A DNA stretch of 13,409 nt from CAZRUA01 sp964603125. Its GTDB lineage: Bacteria; Bacteroidota; Bacteroidia; B-17B0; Aurantibacillaceae. The notes below the pieces were generated by a model. That model made no database searches. It saw only the letters and a program-made list of their open reading frames with translations, and had not been told where the DNA came from. Below, in pieces: positions 1-6,884 of this stretch (positions within the stretch are counted from its first letter, which is position 1; each line of letters opens with the position of its first letter). The stretch lies in the NCBI GenBank assembly GCA_964603125.1, contig CAZRUA010000099.1:1-13409 (forward strand), given 5' to 3'. A program made the position numbers and the translations under genes.

Positions 1-472
1 GAAAAGCAACGTCCTTTATTGTACTGGCAGTTAATGCACCACTTCCGGGAAGAGGGGCGAAAGCCCATAAAGCCGTTGTTGATAGGTTTTTACTAAACAC
101 GCCATTTGAAGCAATACAAACAAAAAACTTATCAGTACCCACTGTTCCTAACGACCACCCAAAAAGGTTGTCTACAGTTCCTGTAGGAAACTCTAAAGTT
201 GTTGTACTACCTAATTGCCAAGATCCGCCGCTAAAAGGAACTACCGTTAATGATAAATCTGCATACCAATAAGCAGCATAAACAGAGCCATCAGCAAGAT
301 TAAACACTTCGCTTCGAAGCACCTTCTTATCTTCTCTAACACGTGCAATGCTATTGACATTTTCTCCATTAGGTAAAGTTTGCCAATTGCACTGCGAAAA
401 ACTGCTATTATACCATACCAACATGATGGATAATAGCAATGCAATTTTTTTGAATTTAATTTTCATAATCAT
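1..472 (-). CDS. Partial secreted protein of unknown function (N-terminal part)
   Basis: An open frame runs from an ATG at 472 (a second ATG lies two codons later at 466) to the left edge without a stop, giving 157 residues. The start encodes a clear signal peptide: MIMKIKFKK, then the hydrophobic stretch IALLLSIMLVWYN, then SSFSQ, with likely cleavage near residue 27. The mature part (CNWQTLPNGENVNSIARVRE...) is rich in Gly, Thr, Ser and aromatic residues and looks like an exported beta-rich protein. I recognise no family, and the truncated C-terminus cannot be checked for a sorting tail. No Shine-Dalgarno sequence precedes the start. A weak -7-like element (GAACTTTG on the minus strand, 500-493) lies upstream, and an inverted repeat at 523-538 would sit just upstream of its -35 region. 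The gene is divergent from the histidine kinase operon, so it may be a target of that system (inference). Confidence 0.75.
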   Translation of the reverse strand, partial: MIMKIKFKKIALLLSIMLVWYNSSFSQCNWQTLPNGENVNSIARVREDKKVLRSEVFNLADGSVYAAYWYADLSLTVVPFSGGSWQLGSTTTLEFPTGTVDNLFGWSLGTVGTDKFFVCIASNGVFSKNLSTTALWAFAPLPGSGALTASTIKDVAF

Positions 473-522
473 AATTAGATTTAATTTAGGCACAAAGTTC
501 TATAATACACATGTAAAAAAAA

Positions 523-538
523 CCAGTAGTAACACTGG
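523..538. promoter_or_regulatory. Candidate response-regulator operator, copy 1
   Basis: The sequence CCAGTAGTAACACTGG is a 16-bp imperfect palindrome: 5-bp arms CCAGT/ACTGG around 6 bases, which can also be read as 7-2-7 half-sites. The same sequence with two changes recurs at 880-895, and in both copies it is followed by ATTTT. It lies about 50 bases upstream of the minus-strand start at 472. A 7-2-7 inverted repeat is a geometry known for NarL-type regulators, and a gene for such a regulator lies 2 kb away. Binding is inferred, not shown. Confidence 0.5.
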
Positions 539-879
539 ATTTTAATTGAATTTTAATCTAACGATTAACACATAGCTTCACGTATCCAAAAATGTATTCT
601 TACATCAAACAAAAATTCAGATAACTGAAAGAGAAAAGAAAAGTTAACAAATAGGCCGATAATCTAAAAACTACTTATAATTTAAAACTTAAATTTTAGT
701 TTTTATGAATATCTATGGAGTCTGAGTGGATTTTATTCCATTTATTCCCATTCGTAAAAAACCAAGAAAAACGGGCGTTGAAATGTCTTTCAAATTTCCC
801 AAGAGTCTGTAAAATTTTTGTCTTCATCTAGCCTTACCAAGAACTTGTGCAAAAGTAATCTAAGCATAATCTAAAATTA

Positions 880-895
880 CCAGTGGTAATACTGG
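880..895. promoter_or_regulatory. Candidate response-regulator operator, copy 2
   Basis: The sequence CCAGTGGTAATACTGG is the second copy of the inverted repeat found at 523-538. The identity continues outward (ACCAGT...ACTGGATTTT). It lies 24 bases upstream of the TTTG element of the predicted kinase promoter, a position typical of an activator site. If it is bound by the response regulator encoded downstream, the operon would be autoregulated. Confidence 0.5.
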
Positions 896-919
896 ATTTT
901 TACAGATAATCGAAAATAA

Positions 920-951
920 TTTGAAAGCTTAGTTTTATAAGCTTATTTTTG
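920..951 (+). promoter_or_regulatory. Predicted Bacteroidota-type promoter for the kinase operon
   Basis: TTTG at 920-923 is followed after 20 bases by TATTTTTG at 944-951, a full match to the Bacteroidota consensus TTTG-N(about 19)-TAnnTTTG. The expected transcription start is around 955-959. That leaves a leader of about 35 nt if translation starts at the TTG at 992, but practically no leader if it starts at the ATC at 956. Confidence 0.55.
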
Positions 952-991
952 CGGCATCAAAAAACTATATACATATTTATCATTTTTAATC

Positions 992-2557
992 TTGAGTTTT
1001 GCAATAAATTGCGAATGCTTACAAGCTAAATCTAAACAAGTTGCTAGTCTTGAAGCAAAAGTTTATGAACTCAACAATAAATCGCAATATGAAACATCCC
1101 TTAAGAATATTTTAGATTTTTTAAGTTCAAAAAACATTAGCGACGAAGATGCATACTACGGTAATTTATTTTTATCGGACACCTATAAACGTATTTTTGA
1201 TTACGAAAACGTTTTACTGTATTTGAATAGAGCAAATATTTTTGCCAGAAAAATAACCAATAACAAACAATACTATATTGACAATGTAAGTTGCCAAAAA
1301 GCATTTGCTTTGTTTGACATTCAGCATTATGATGAAGCTAAGGTAGTTATGGAATCCTTGGCAAAAAATAATTATACTAACCTAAGTGCGGAACAACAAG
1401 CAATGATTATAATGCAAGATGCTTATTTATTGTATTTAGATAAAAATTATAAAGAAGCCGAAAAGCAATACGATGTTGCAATTGTAAAAATGACTCAATC
1501 AAGCCCATGCGACTTACCAATCATTTACGGAAAAAAAATAGCCTTATATGGTGCAATGAATAATGAATTAAAAATGCAGGAAGCATACAATATAGCACTG
1601 AAGTATGCTGATTCATGTAAGATTACCAAATATAACTTATATGCAGCGGAATTAATTCGAAATACCTACCAGAGCATGGGTAAGTACGACAAAGCCTTTA
1701 AATATTTTACAACATACGATTCGCTAAACACAATTTATAATGCAGATGGTTTTAAAGACAAGCTTAAAGAGTTGGAAGTAAAATATGAAACGGAAAAAAA
1801 AGAACAAAGTATTCATTTAAAAGAACAAATTATAACGGGCAACAAACGACTAATAGCTTTGCTAATAATAGCCATTGGCACATTAGTTTTAATGATAGCT
1901 TTATACATAACTATACAGAGAAGAAGAAAATTAATTAAAGAAAAAAAACAATCCGAATTATTTACGAAACAATTATTAAACAAAACAGAAGAAGAACGAA
2001 AACGAATTGCCTCCGAATTACATGACAGCGTTAATAACGAGTTGCTGCTAATAAGAACCGAAACTTTAAATAATCCTGAATCAGCGGCTTCAAAAATAGA
2101 TGGCCTAATCAATCATGTACGTGGAATAAGTCGAAATCTTCATCCCGTTATGTTTGATGAAATGGGATTACAAAACAGCATTGAGCAATTGGCTTATAGA
2201 ATTCAGGAATACAATAACTTTGTTTTAAACACTGATATTACCTACAACGGTGGACTTACCAAACAAGAAGAGTTACAAGTTTTTAGAATTATTCAGGAAG
2301 CAACCAACAACATTATTAAATATTCAAAAGCAGTTGCTGCCTTAATAGAAATAACACATATCAATAACAAACTACACATTGAAATTAAAGATAATGGAAA
2401 TGGATTTAATGTAGTAGATGTTTTAAAAAATCATGAAGCATTTGGTTTACACAACATTATTGAAAGATGTAAAATTTTAAAAGGAACTGTAAAAATTAAT
2501 TCAAACAATAGCGGAACAACAATTTTATTAGACATACCTATTGAAGATGCGAAGTAA
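992..2557 (+). CDS. TPR-sensor histidine kinase (HisKA_3 type)
   Basis: This is a membrane sensor kinase that should autophosphorylate on His and pass the phosphate to the regulator encoded next. Counting from the TTG at 992 (521 aa), residues about 10-270 are helical TPR-like repeats forming the sensor, 287-310 is one membrane helix followed by RRRKLIKEKK (C-terminus inside), and 325-345 is a coiled coil leading to the HisKA_3 box EEERKRIASELHD with H344. The ATPase domain shows an N box (QEATNN, 435-440), DNGNGF (467-472) and AFGLHN (483-488). The frame is open back to 941. Codons 956-991 encode KKLYTYLSFLILSF, an evident signal peptide, yet the only possible initiator there is ATC at 956. 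The true start is therefore uncertain; 992 is the first conventional codon. A periplasmic TPR sensor would need that signal peptide. The ligand is unknown. Confidence 0.85.
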   Translation: MSFAINCECLQAKSKQVASLEAKVYELNNKSQYETSLKNILDFLSSKNISDEDAYYGNLFLSDTYKRIFDYENVLLYLNRANIFARKITNNKQYYIDNVSCQKAFALFDIQHYDEAKVVMESLAKNNYTNLSAEQQAMIIMQDAYLLYLDKNYKEAEKQYDVAIVKMTQSSPCDLPIIYGKKIALYGAMNNELKMQEAYNIALKYADSCKITKYNLYAAELIRNTYQSMGKYDKAFKYFTTYDSLNTIYNADGFKDKLKELEVKYETEKKEQSIHLKEQIITGNKRLIALLIIAIGTLVLMIALYITIQRRRKLIKEKKQSELFTKQLLNKTEEERKRIASELHDSVNNELLLIRTETLNNPESAASKIDGLINHVRGISRNLHPVMFDEMGLQNSIEQLAYRIQEYNNFVLNTDITYNGGLTKQEELQVFRIIQEATNNIIKYSKAVAALIEITHINNKLHIEIKDNGNGFNVVDVLKNHEAFGLHNIIERCKILKGTVKINSNNSGTTILLDIPIEDAK

Positions 2558-3179
2558 AACAAAGATATTATTGGCCGATGATCATCCCATGATTTTGCAA
2601 GGGACAAAGGCTTTTTTAGAAGAAAATAATTATGTCGTTTCAAACATGTGTAGCAAAGGAGATGAAGCTTTACTTTGTATTGAACGTTATTTGCCAGATA
2701 TTGCCATATTAGATATTAGCATGCCACAACTTAGCGGTATTGAAGTAGCTAGAACTGTAATGGAAAATAAATTGCCATGCAAAATTATTTTACTTACCAT
2801 GCATAATGAGCATAATGTATTCAAAAAAGCTATGGACTATGGTGTTTACGGCTATTTACTGAAAAATTTATCAAGCGATGAAATTCTTATCTGCCTTGAA
2901 AAAGTTATAAATGGAGAGAAATATTTTAGCCCTCACTTAAATGACGAACTAACTAAAAGGCAATCCGATAAAGAAATTGAAAAACTAGGAGTTACGGAAA
3001 AGAAAATAGTTGAATATATCGCCAAAAATAAAAACAGTAAACAAATTGGGGAGTTACTATTTCTTTCAGAGCGTACAATAGAATGGCATAGAAGAAATAT
3101 TATTGAAAAACTAAATTTACCAAAAGAGAAAAATGCTTTACTGGCTTGGGCTTTCGAAAATTTTAAAAACAATGCTTAA
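2547..3179 (+). CDS. NarL/LuxR-type response regulator
   Basis: This is a DNA-binding response regulator of 210 residues and the likely partner of the overlapping kinase. The receiver domain (about 1-125) has all the key residues: acidic pair D11/D12, phosphoacceptor D56 (AILDISMP), T84 (ILLTM) and K106 (YLLKN). A linker leads to a LuxR/GerE helix-turn-helix at about 145-205 (LGVTEKKIVEYIAKNKNSKQ and LSERTIEWHRRNIIEKL). I chose the ATG at 2547, which overlaps the kinase stop by 11 nt; an in-frame TTG at 2541 would add two residues. The overlap implies translational coupling. Its DNA target is plausibly the paired inverted repeat at 523-538 and 880-895 (inference). No strong terminator follows the stop. 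Confidence 0.93.
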   Translation: MRSKTKILLADDHPMILQGTKAFLEENNYVVSNMCSKGDEALLCIERYLPDIAILDISMPQLSGIEVARTVMENKLPCKIILLTMHNEHNVFKKAMDYGVYGYLLKNLSSDEILICLEKVINGEKYFSPHLNDELTKRQSDKEIEKLGVTEKKIVEYIAKNKNSKQIGELLFLSERTIEWHRRNIIEKLNLPKEKNALLAWAFENFKNNA

Positions 3180-3536
3180 TCCTAAAGTAGGAACGCTATT
3201 AAAAAACTTCCAGTTTTCATATCTAGTTTCGTTCTCCAATTTTCAATTGTTCTAAGAATTACTGACACTAACCTATTGATGATAGGAATAAATAAGATGG
3301 TTGTAAATTAATTTTGAAATTACTGCGATTAATACTTATTAATAAAAAAAGCTTCAATTATTTGAGACTTTTGTGGTCCCAAATAGGAAAGGTCGAATTA
3401 TGAAGTTGAGAATTTTCATAAAACACTGTAATTTTCAAAGCTTAAAGAGCTTTTATTCAAAGAATACTTTTTTTGCTTACACACCATAGTGTCTGGTTAT
3501 CTACGTTAAATATTGCAAATAACCGAAAAATTTAAA
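3180..3536. other. Intergenic region, no gene seen
   Basis: This A+T-rich gap lies between the convergent response-regulator and RCC1-protein genes. It contains short weak hairpins (CCTATTGATGATAGG near 3273; AAAGCT-N5-AGCTTT at 3437-3453) that are not convincing terminators. It also holds a 13-base stretch identical to the 3' end of the tRNA at 8015-8088 (see 3369-3397). I found no coding frame or RNA gene. Confidence 0.5.
3369..3397 (-). pseudogene. Possible degenerate 3' end of a tRNA gene
   Basis: Bases 3369-3381 (TTTTGTGGTCCCA on the plus strand) are identical to 8010-8022, that is, the 3' acceptor strand of the CAT tRNA plus its flank, in the same orientation. On the minus strand a TTCGA resembling the T-loop lies 11 bases before TGGGACC, where the intact tRNA has 7. 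No anticodon arm can be recognised. It could be a tRNA relic, an attachment-site-like duplication, or chance, since a 13-base match in 13 kb of A+T-rich DNA is not decisive. Confidence 0.25.
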
Positions 3537-3553
3537 GGGGGCTAAAAGCCCCC
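3537..3553 (-). terminator. Rho-independent terminator of the RCC1-repeat gene
   Basis: GGGGGCT and AGCCCCC form a perfect 7-bp stem with a 3-base AAA loop. Read on the minus strand, the stem is followed by TTTAAATTTTT, a suitable T-rich tail. It begins 27 nt downstream of the stop codon of the minus-strand gene (stop at 3581-3583). Confidence 0.85.
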
Positions 3554-3580
3554 TTCTATTAAATTAAGTATAAAAAGAAT

Positions 3581-6500
3581 TTATTCCTTAACTATTCTGT
3601 ATATATATGTTTTATCCTTAGTATCTACTGAAATAAAATAGATTCCACTATTGAGAGAAGTAATATCAATTTGTGTGCTTCCTGAAACTGTTTTGTTATA
3701 TACTTCATAGCCCAAAACATTTACTATTCTTATTTTTTCAGGAACAACCGAATTACTTGTAAATACCAAATTTAAAACATCTTTAGTAGGATTCGGAAAC
3801 ACACGAATTGAACCACTGCTAGCCAATTCTGTTAAACCAGTTGGGCTTAATAATGTTAAGTTTAGTGTTGCAATACTATCACATCCTGTTTTGTTGATTA
3901 AGGTGTCAACGTAACTACCAGTAGCAAACAAGGTGTCATAATTCCAAACATAGAATGAATTAGGAATGTTTAAGGTTTCAGTTCCGTTGTTTGTACAATC
4001 GAAAGTAGCTAAAGTTCCTGTGTCCGATCCGTAAAACTCACTGAATTTTGTTACAGGAACTCTTGCAACCCAATGCTGGTTGGTTGTTGACCAGGTTGCA
4101 GTAACTGGACTATGAATGATTGGCTCTTTGCTTCCATCCGGTTTATCATGCATTTGAAGTACTGCCATTTGCATGGTACCACCTGTTGTGTCGTTGCTTA
4201 ATAATGCAGTGCCCCGCGTTTGATTAAACAATTGAATGTCCTGATAAGAGTAAAATAGTTTTATATCTACCTGAAGTGCATCTTGATTATCAGCCCGAAG
4301 TGCATTTACTCTTCTGATTAAACTATCGTTTGAAATTACTGATACTAATGGATAAACAGTTTGTGTAACACTTGTATAACCTGGTGATGTACCACCGATT
4401 GAATCTGCAATCTCTATCAAACGGCTGCAGGAGTTATTTTCAAAGTATTTGATTGATAAACCATCTTTTACTTCGCCGCTTGCATCTGATGAACCCGGGC
4501 TATTAGAAATATTATTTGGTGGATTAACAGCAAATGTGAAAGTGCTGGTATCTGTTCCTAAATTATTGTGTATGATAACCTGATATGTTTGTATTCCACT
4601 AGTATTTACAGGTGTCCCTTCTATTTTACCAGTAAAAGTGTTAAACTTTAATCCTTCTGGGAGTTCAGGGATAAGCTCATATACAAATAAGCGTACTCTC
4701 GACACTTTATTTTTTACTTTGTCCGCAATCCAATATTCAGGCATGTTTCCGAAGGGAACAGAGACAATTCCTACGGGCATTTGTGAGTTTACCAAACCGG
4801 TTAAAAGTGTATCTAATTGGGTATAAGATGTTCCATCCGCATTTTTACTATTAGAAATTAGGCCCACACTTCCTGTAGTTGATGAGGAAACAAGTATATT
4901 ATAATAGTCTCTCGTTGTGTCAGCCCATACATAGTCAAAAGCATGGCCCTGAGTAAGGGTACTGTCAATTAACAGATATTTGTCTAAGGTCGACGCATTT
5001 GCGTCAAATAGTTGTCTTGCCCATATTTTATCTCCAATTGGATCGGTATAAATAATTCTTTTCTCAGGGTATTCAATATTGTCATAGGTAATTGATGTAA
5101 CCGGATTTCCGTTAAGTCCGATTCCGGCCTGAAGGTTACTATTCGTGAAAGGATCAGTATCACTTGTGTCGATACTCACCAGATTTCCATCAGTACTTGT
5201 AGTAAACAGATTTCCTGGAGTGTAAGCATAGTTAAAGAAACCTATAGAGTTCGGGCTTGTAATGTAGAAGGATTGAATGAAGCTGACATCATTTGCAATC
5301 CCAAAACGATAAATGCGGTCAGGATATGCGCTACTTGAAACCCACACGTTGTCATTATCATCTGCAGTCATAGCAGTTATTGAAGTAAGTAATGCGCCTC
5401 CGGCATTGTATGTTAGTTGGAGATTTCCCGAAAAATCGAATCGCTTGATTTGATCATTCGCCTCCAATACAAATATAGCGTCATTATTTTTGCAAATGGC
5501 TTTTGGTGCATTAACTACAATACTACTGTCTACTCCCCCACCAATCATTGGGTTTGATCCGGAAATGGTAGGTTCGGAAAACACATTCCCACCCAGACAT
5601 AAACTGCTCGGGAAATTACTAAAGTCAACTTGAGGTGGTACCGGAGGTATTACACAAAGGTTTCCTATGCTTTGCACAGTAGTGTTAGGATCGCGAACAC
5701 CTCCATTAGCCTGCTGATATGAATCATTTGAACCACAAACCCAAATAGAACCATCGTTCTTCGAAAATAATGTGTGGCTTTCGCCGCAACGTATTTGAGT
5801 TATGCCTGATAAGTTTGGTATTTGAGTTATTCCACTTACATCATTTGAGTACAAACCGAATTCATAACTATTGTTTCGGCCACAAGCAAATACTGTCCCA
5901 TCGTTCTTTAAAAATAGAGAAGAATTGTGTTTTGCATAAATGTCAGTTATGCCACTCAAATCGGGAATTTGCACCGGTGCTTGAGTCGCAGCATACATTA
6001 ATGAATTACCATCTAGGCCAGTTGCGTTAAAAAAGGAAAAACCGCAAACCCAAACCGTTCCGTCATTTTTTAAGAATAAAGAGTGATAAGTTCCGGCAGC
6101 AATGGACGTAACATTATTAATATTTATAATTTGAGCAGGCGTAGTAATAAATGCCGGAGGGTTGGTGAGACCTACAAAACCACTTACAGTTCCAGTTGCC
6201 CAAACGGTCCCATCATTTTTCAGAAATAAAGAATGTTGATAAGCTGCAAAAATTTTTGTTATTCCACTTAAGCTGGTAATTTGTAAAGGGATACTGCTGT
6301 ATTCGGTATTTCCCACTCCCAATTGGCCATTTTCATTGATGCCACAAGACCAAACGGTTCCATCATTTTTAAGAAACAATGAAAAATCCCAGCCAGCGGC
6401 AATATCAATTATTCCGGTTAAGCCTCCAATCTGGACTGGTGCGGGCCTGCTATACAACGTACCATCTCCGAGCTGACCTATATTGTTTGCTCCTGCGCCC

Positions 6501-6763
6501 CAAACGGTGCCATCACTTTTTAAAAACAAAGTATGGCGCTTTGCGGAAGCAACTTTAATAACATTATTTAATCCTGGTACTACTTCAGGCAATTTCCTGC
6601 TCGTATAGTCGTTTAGGCCTAATGAACCATAAGTATTATCTCCCCAAGCCTTTACAGTGCCACTTGAGCAAACTACAAATGAATTAAAATCTCCGGTAGC
6701 AATGCTTTGTGCATGTATCAATTGACTTGCGATTACAATGGCAAAAAGTAAAAATTTTTTCAT
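3581..6763 (-). CDS. Secreted multidomain RCC1-repeat protein with T9SS sorting tail
   Basis: This is a 1060-residue exported protein, probably a T9SS cargo kept at the cell surface or released. The ATG at 6763 was chosen because it opens a signal peptide (MKKFLLFAIVIASQLIHA, cut near 18); the frame stays open to 6988 but that would invade the divergent AraC gene. Residues about 20-370 hold seven RCC1 blades, each with a DGTVW-like core (K-N/S-D-G-T-V-W/F). About 400-690 is a second, NHL-like propeller region (for example IKRFDFSGN, IYRFG). An Ig-like (He_PIG-type) segment LPEGLKFNTFTGKIEGTP follows near 701-718, then a region of unknown fold (770-910) and a CDSIATLNLTL repeat near 960. The last 75 residues form the sorting tail (FPNPTKD ... 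GIYFISV ... YIYRIVKE). RCC1 blades usually mediate protein binding; the partner is unknown. A+T content is visibly lower than in neighbouring genes, suggesting different selection or transfer. Confidence 0.93.
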   Translation of the reverse strand: MKKFLLFAIVIASQLIHAQSIATGDFNSFVVCSSGTVKAWGDNTYGSLGLNDYTSRKLPEVVPGLNNVIKVASAKRHTLFLKSDGTVWGAGANNIGQLGDGTLYSRPAPVQIGGLTGIIDIAAGWDFSLFLKNDGTVWSCGINENGQLGVGNTEYSSIPLQITSLSGITKIFAAYQHSLFLKNDGTVWATGTVSGFVGLTNPPAFITTPAQIININNVTSIAAGTYHSLFLKNDGTVWVCGFSFFNATGLDGNSLMYAATQAPVQIPDLSGITDIYAKHNSSLFLKNDGTVFACGRNNSYEFGLYSNDVSGITQIPNLSGITQIRCGESHTLFSKNDGSIWVCGSNDSYQQANGGVRDPNTTVQSIGNLCVIPPVPPQVDFSNFPSSLCLGGNVFSEPTISGSNPMIGGGVDSSIVVNAPKAICKNNDAIFVLEANDQIKRFDFSGNLQLTYNAGGALLTSITAMTADDNDNVWVSSSAYPDRIYRFGIANDVSFIQSFYITSPNSIGFFNYAYTPGNLFTTSTDGNLVSIDTSDTDPFTNSNLQAGIGLNGNPVTSITYDNIEYPEKRIIYTDPIGDKIWARQLFDANASTLDKYLLIDSTLTQGHAFDYVWADTTRDYYNILVSSSTTGSVGLISNSKNADGTSYTQLDTLLTGLVNSQMPVGIVSVPFGNMPEYWIADKVKNKVSRVRLFVYELIPELPEGLKFNTFTGKIEGTPVNTSGIQTYQVIIHNNLGTDTSTFTFAVNPPNNISNSPGSSDASGEVKDGLSIKYFENNSCSRLIEIADSIGGTSPGYTSVTQTVYPLVSVISNDSLIRRVNALRADNQDALQVDIKLFYSYQDIQLFNQTRGTALLSNDTTGGTMQMAVLQMHDKPDGSKEPIIHSPVTATWSTTNQHWVARVPVTKFSEFYGSDTGTLATFDCTNNGTETLNIPNSFYVWNYDTLFATGSYVDTLINKTGCDSIATLNLTLLSPTGLTELASSGSIRVFPNPTKDVLNLVFTSNSVVPEKIRIVNVLGYEVYNKTVSGSTQIDITSLNSGIYFISVDTKDKTYIYRIVKE
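5730..6680 (-). repeat. In-frame tandem repeats encoding RCC1 blades
   Basis: A core of about 25-35 bases encoding DGTVW and the preceding residues recurs. The plus-strand motif CAAACGGT-CCATCATTTTT, with small variations, starts at 6501, 6351, 6201 and 6051, exactly 150 nt apart. Diverged copies lie near 5887 and 5741, and a more distant first copy near 6645. Each unit is one propeller blade of about 50 residues. The DNA-level identity of the cores suggests fairly recent repeat expansion or gene conversion within the gene. Confidence 0.8.
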
Positions 6764-6884
6764 AATATAAGACGGTTTGTTGATTTGTGTACTAAATAAC
6801 ATATAAATCATAAAAACGCCAGCTCCAATACGACAATTTTTAAAATAAAGCAGTAAATTTACAGTATTGCCTAAGGATTTATTT

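Larger units (their letters stand above)
473..955. other. Divergent intergenic region with regulatory sites
   Basis: This stretch between the truncated secreted-protein gene and the kinase operon is A+T rich, and I see no credible coding frame in it. It holds two copies of an inverted repeat (523-538 and 880-895) and a promoter match for the kinase (920-951). The middle part, about 560-870, has no hairpin, repeat or promoter that I can defend. Its length is more than two divergent promoters need, which is compatible with regulation from a distance or with a small RNA that I cannot identify. Confidence 0.6.

Noticed and set aside
247..444. 65-codon minus-strand frame with a start codon
   Set aside because: It lies in another frame of the real signal-peptide-bearing gene that runs from 472 off the left edge, and its residues show no protein-like pattern.
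3437..3453. Hairpin AAAGCT-N5-AGCTTT as terminator of the response-regulator gene
   Set aside because: The stem is weak and A+T rich, lies about 260 nt after the stop and has no clean T tract; the 3537-3553 stem is far stronger and faces the other gene.
5770..6030. 86-codon plus-strand frame inside the RCC1 gene
   Set aside because: It is antisense to the conserved RCC1 blades and shows no start context or recognisable features.
5730..6680. Regular 150-nt repeats as a CRISPR array
   Set aside because: The repeats are in frame within a protein gene, diverge from one another and encode RCC1 blades; the stretches between them are not unrelated spacers.
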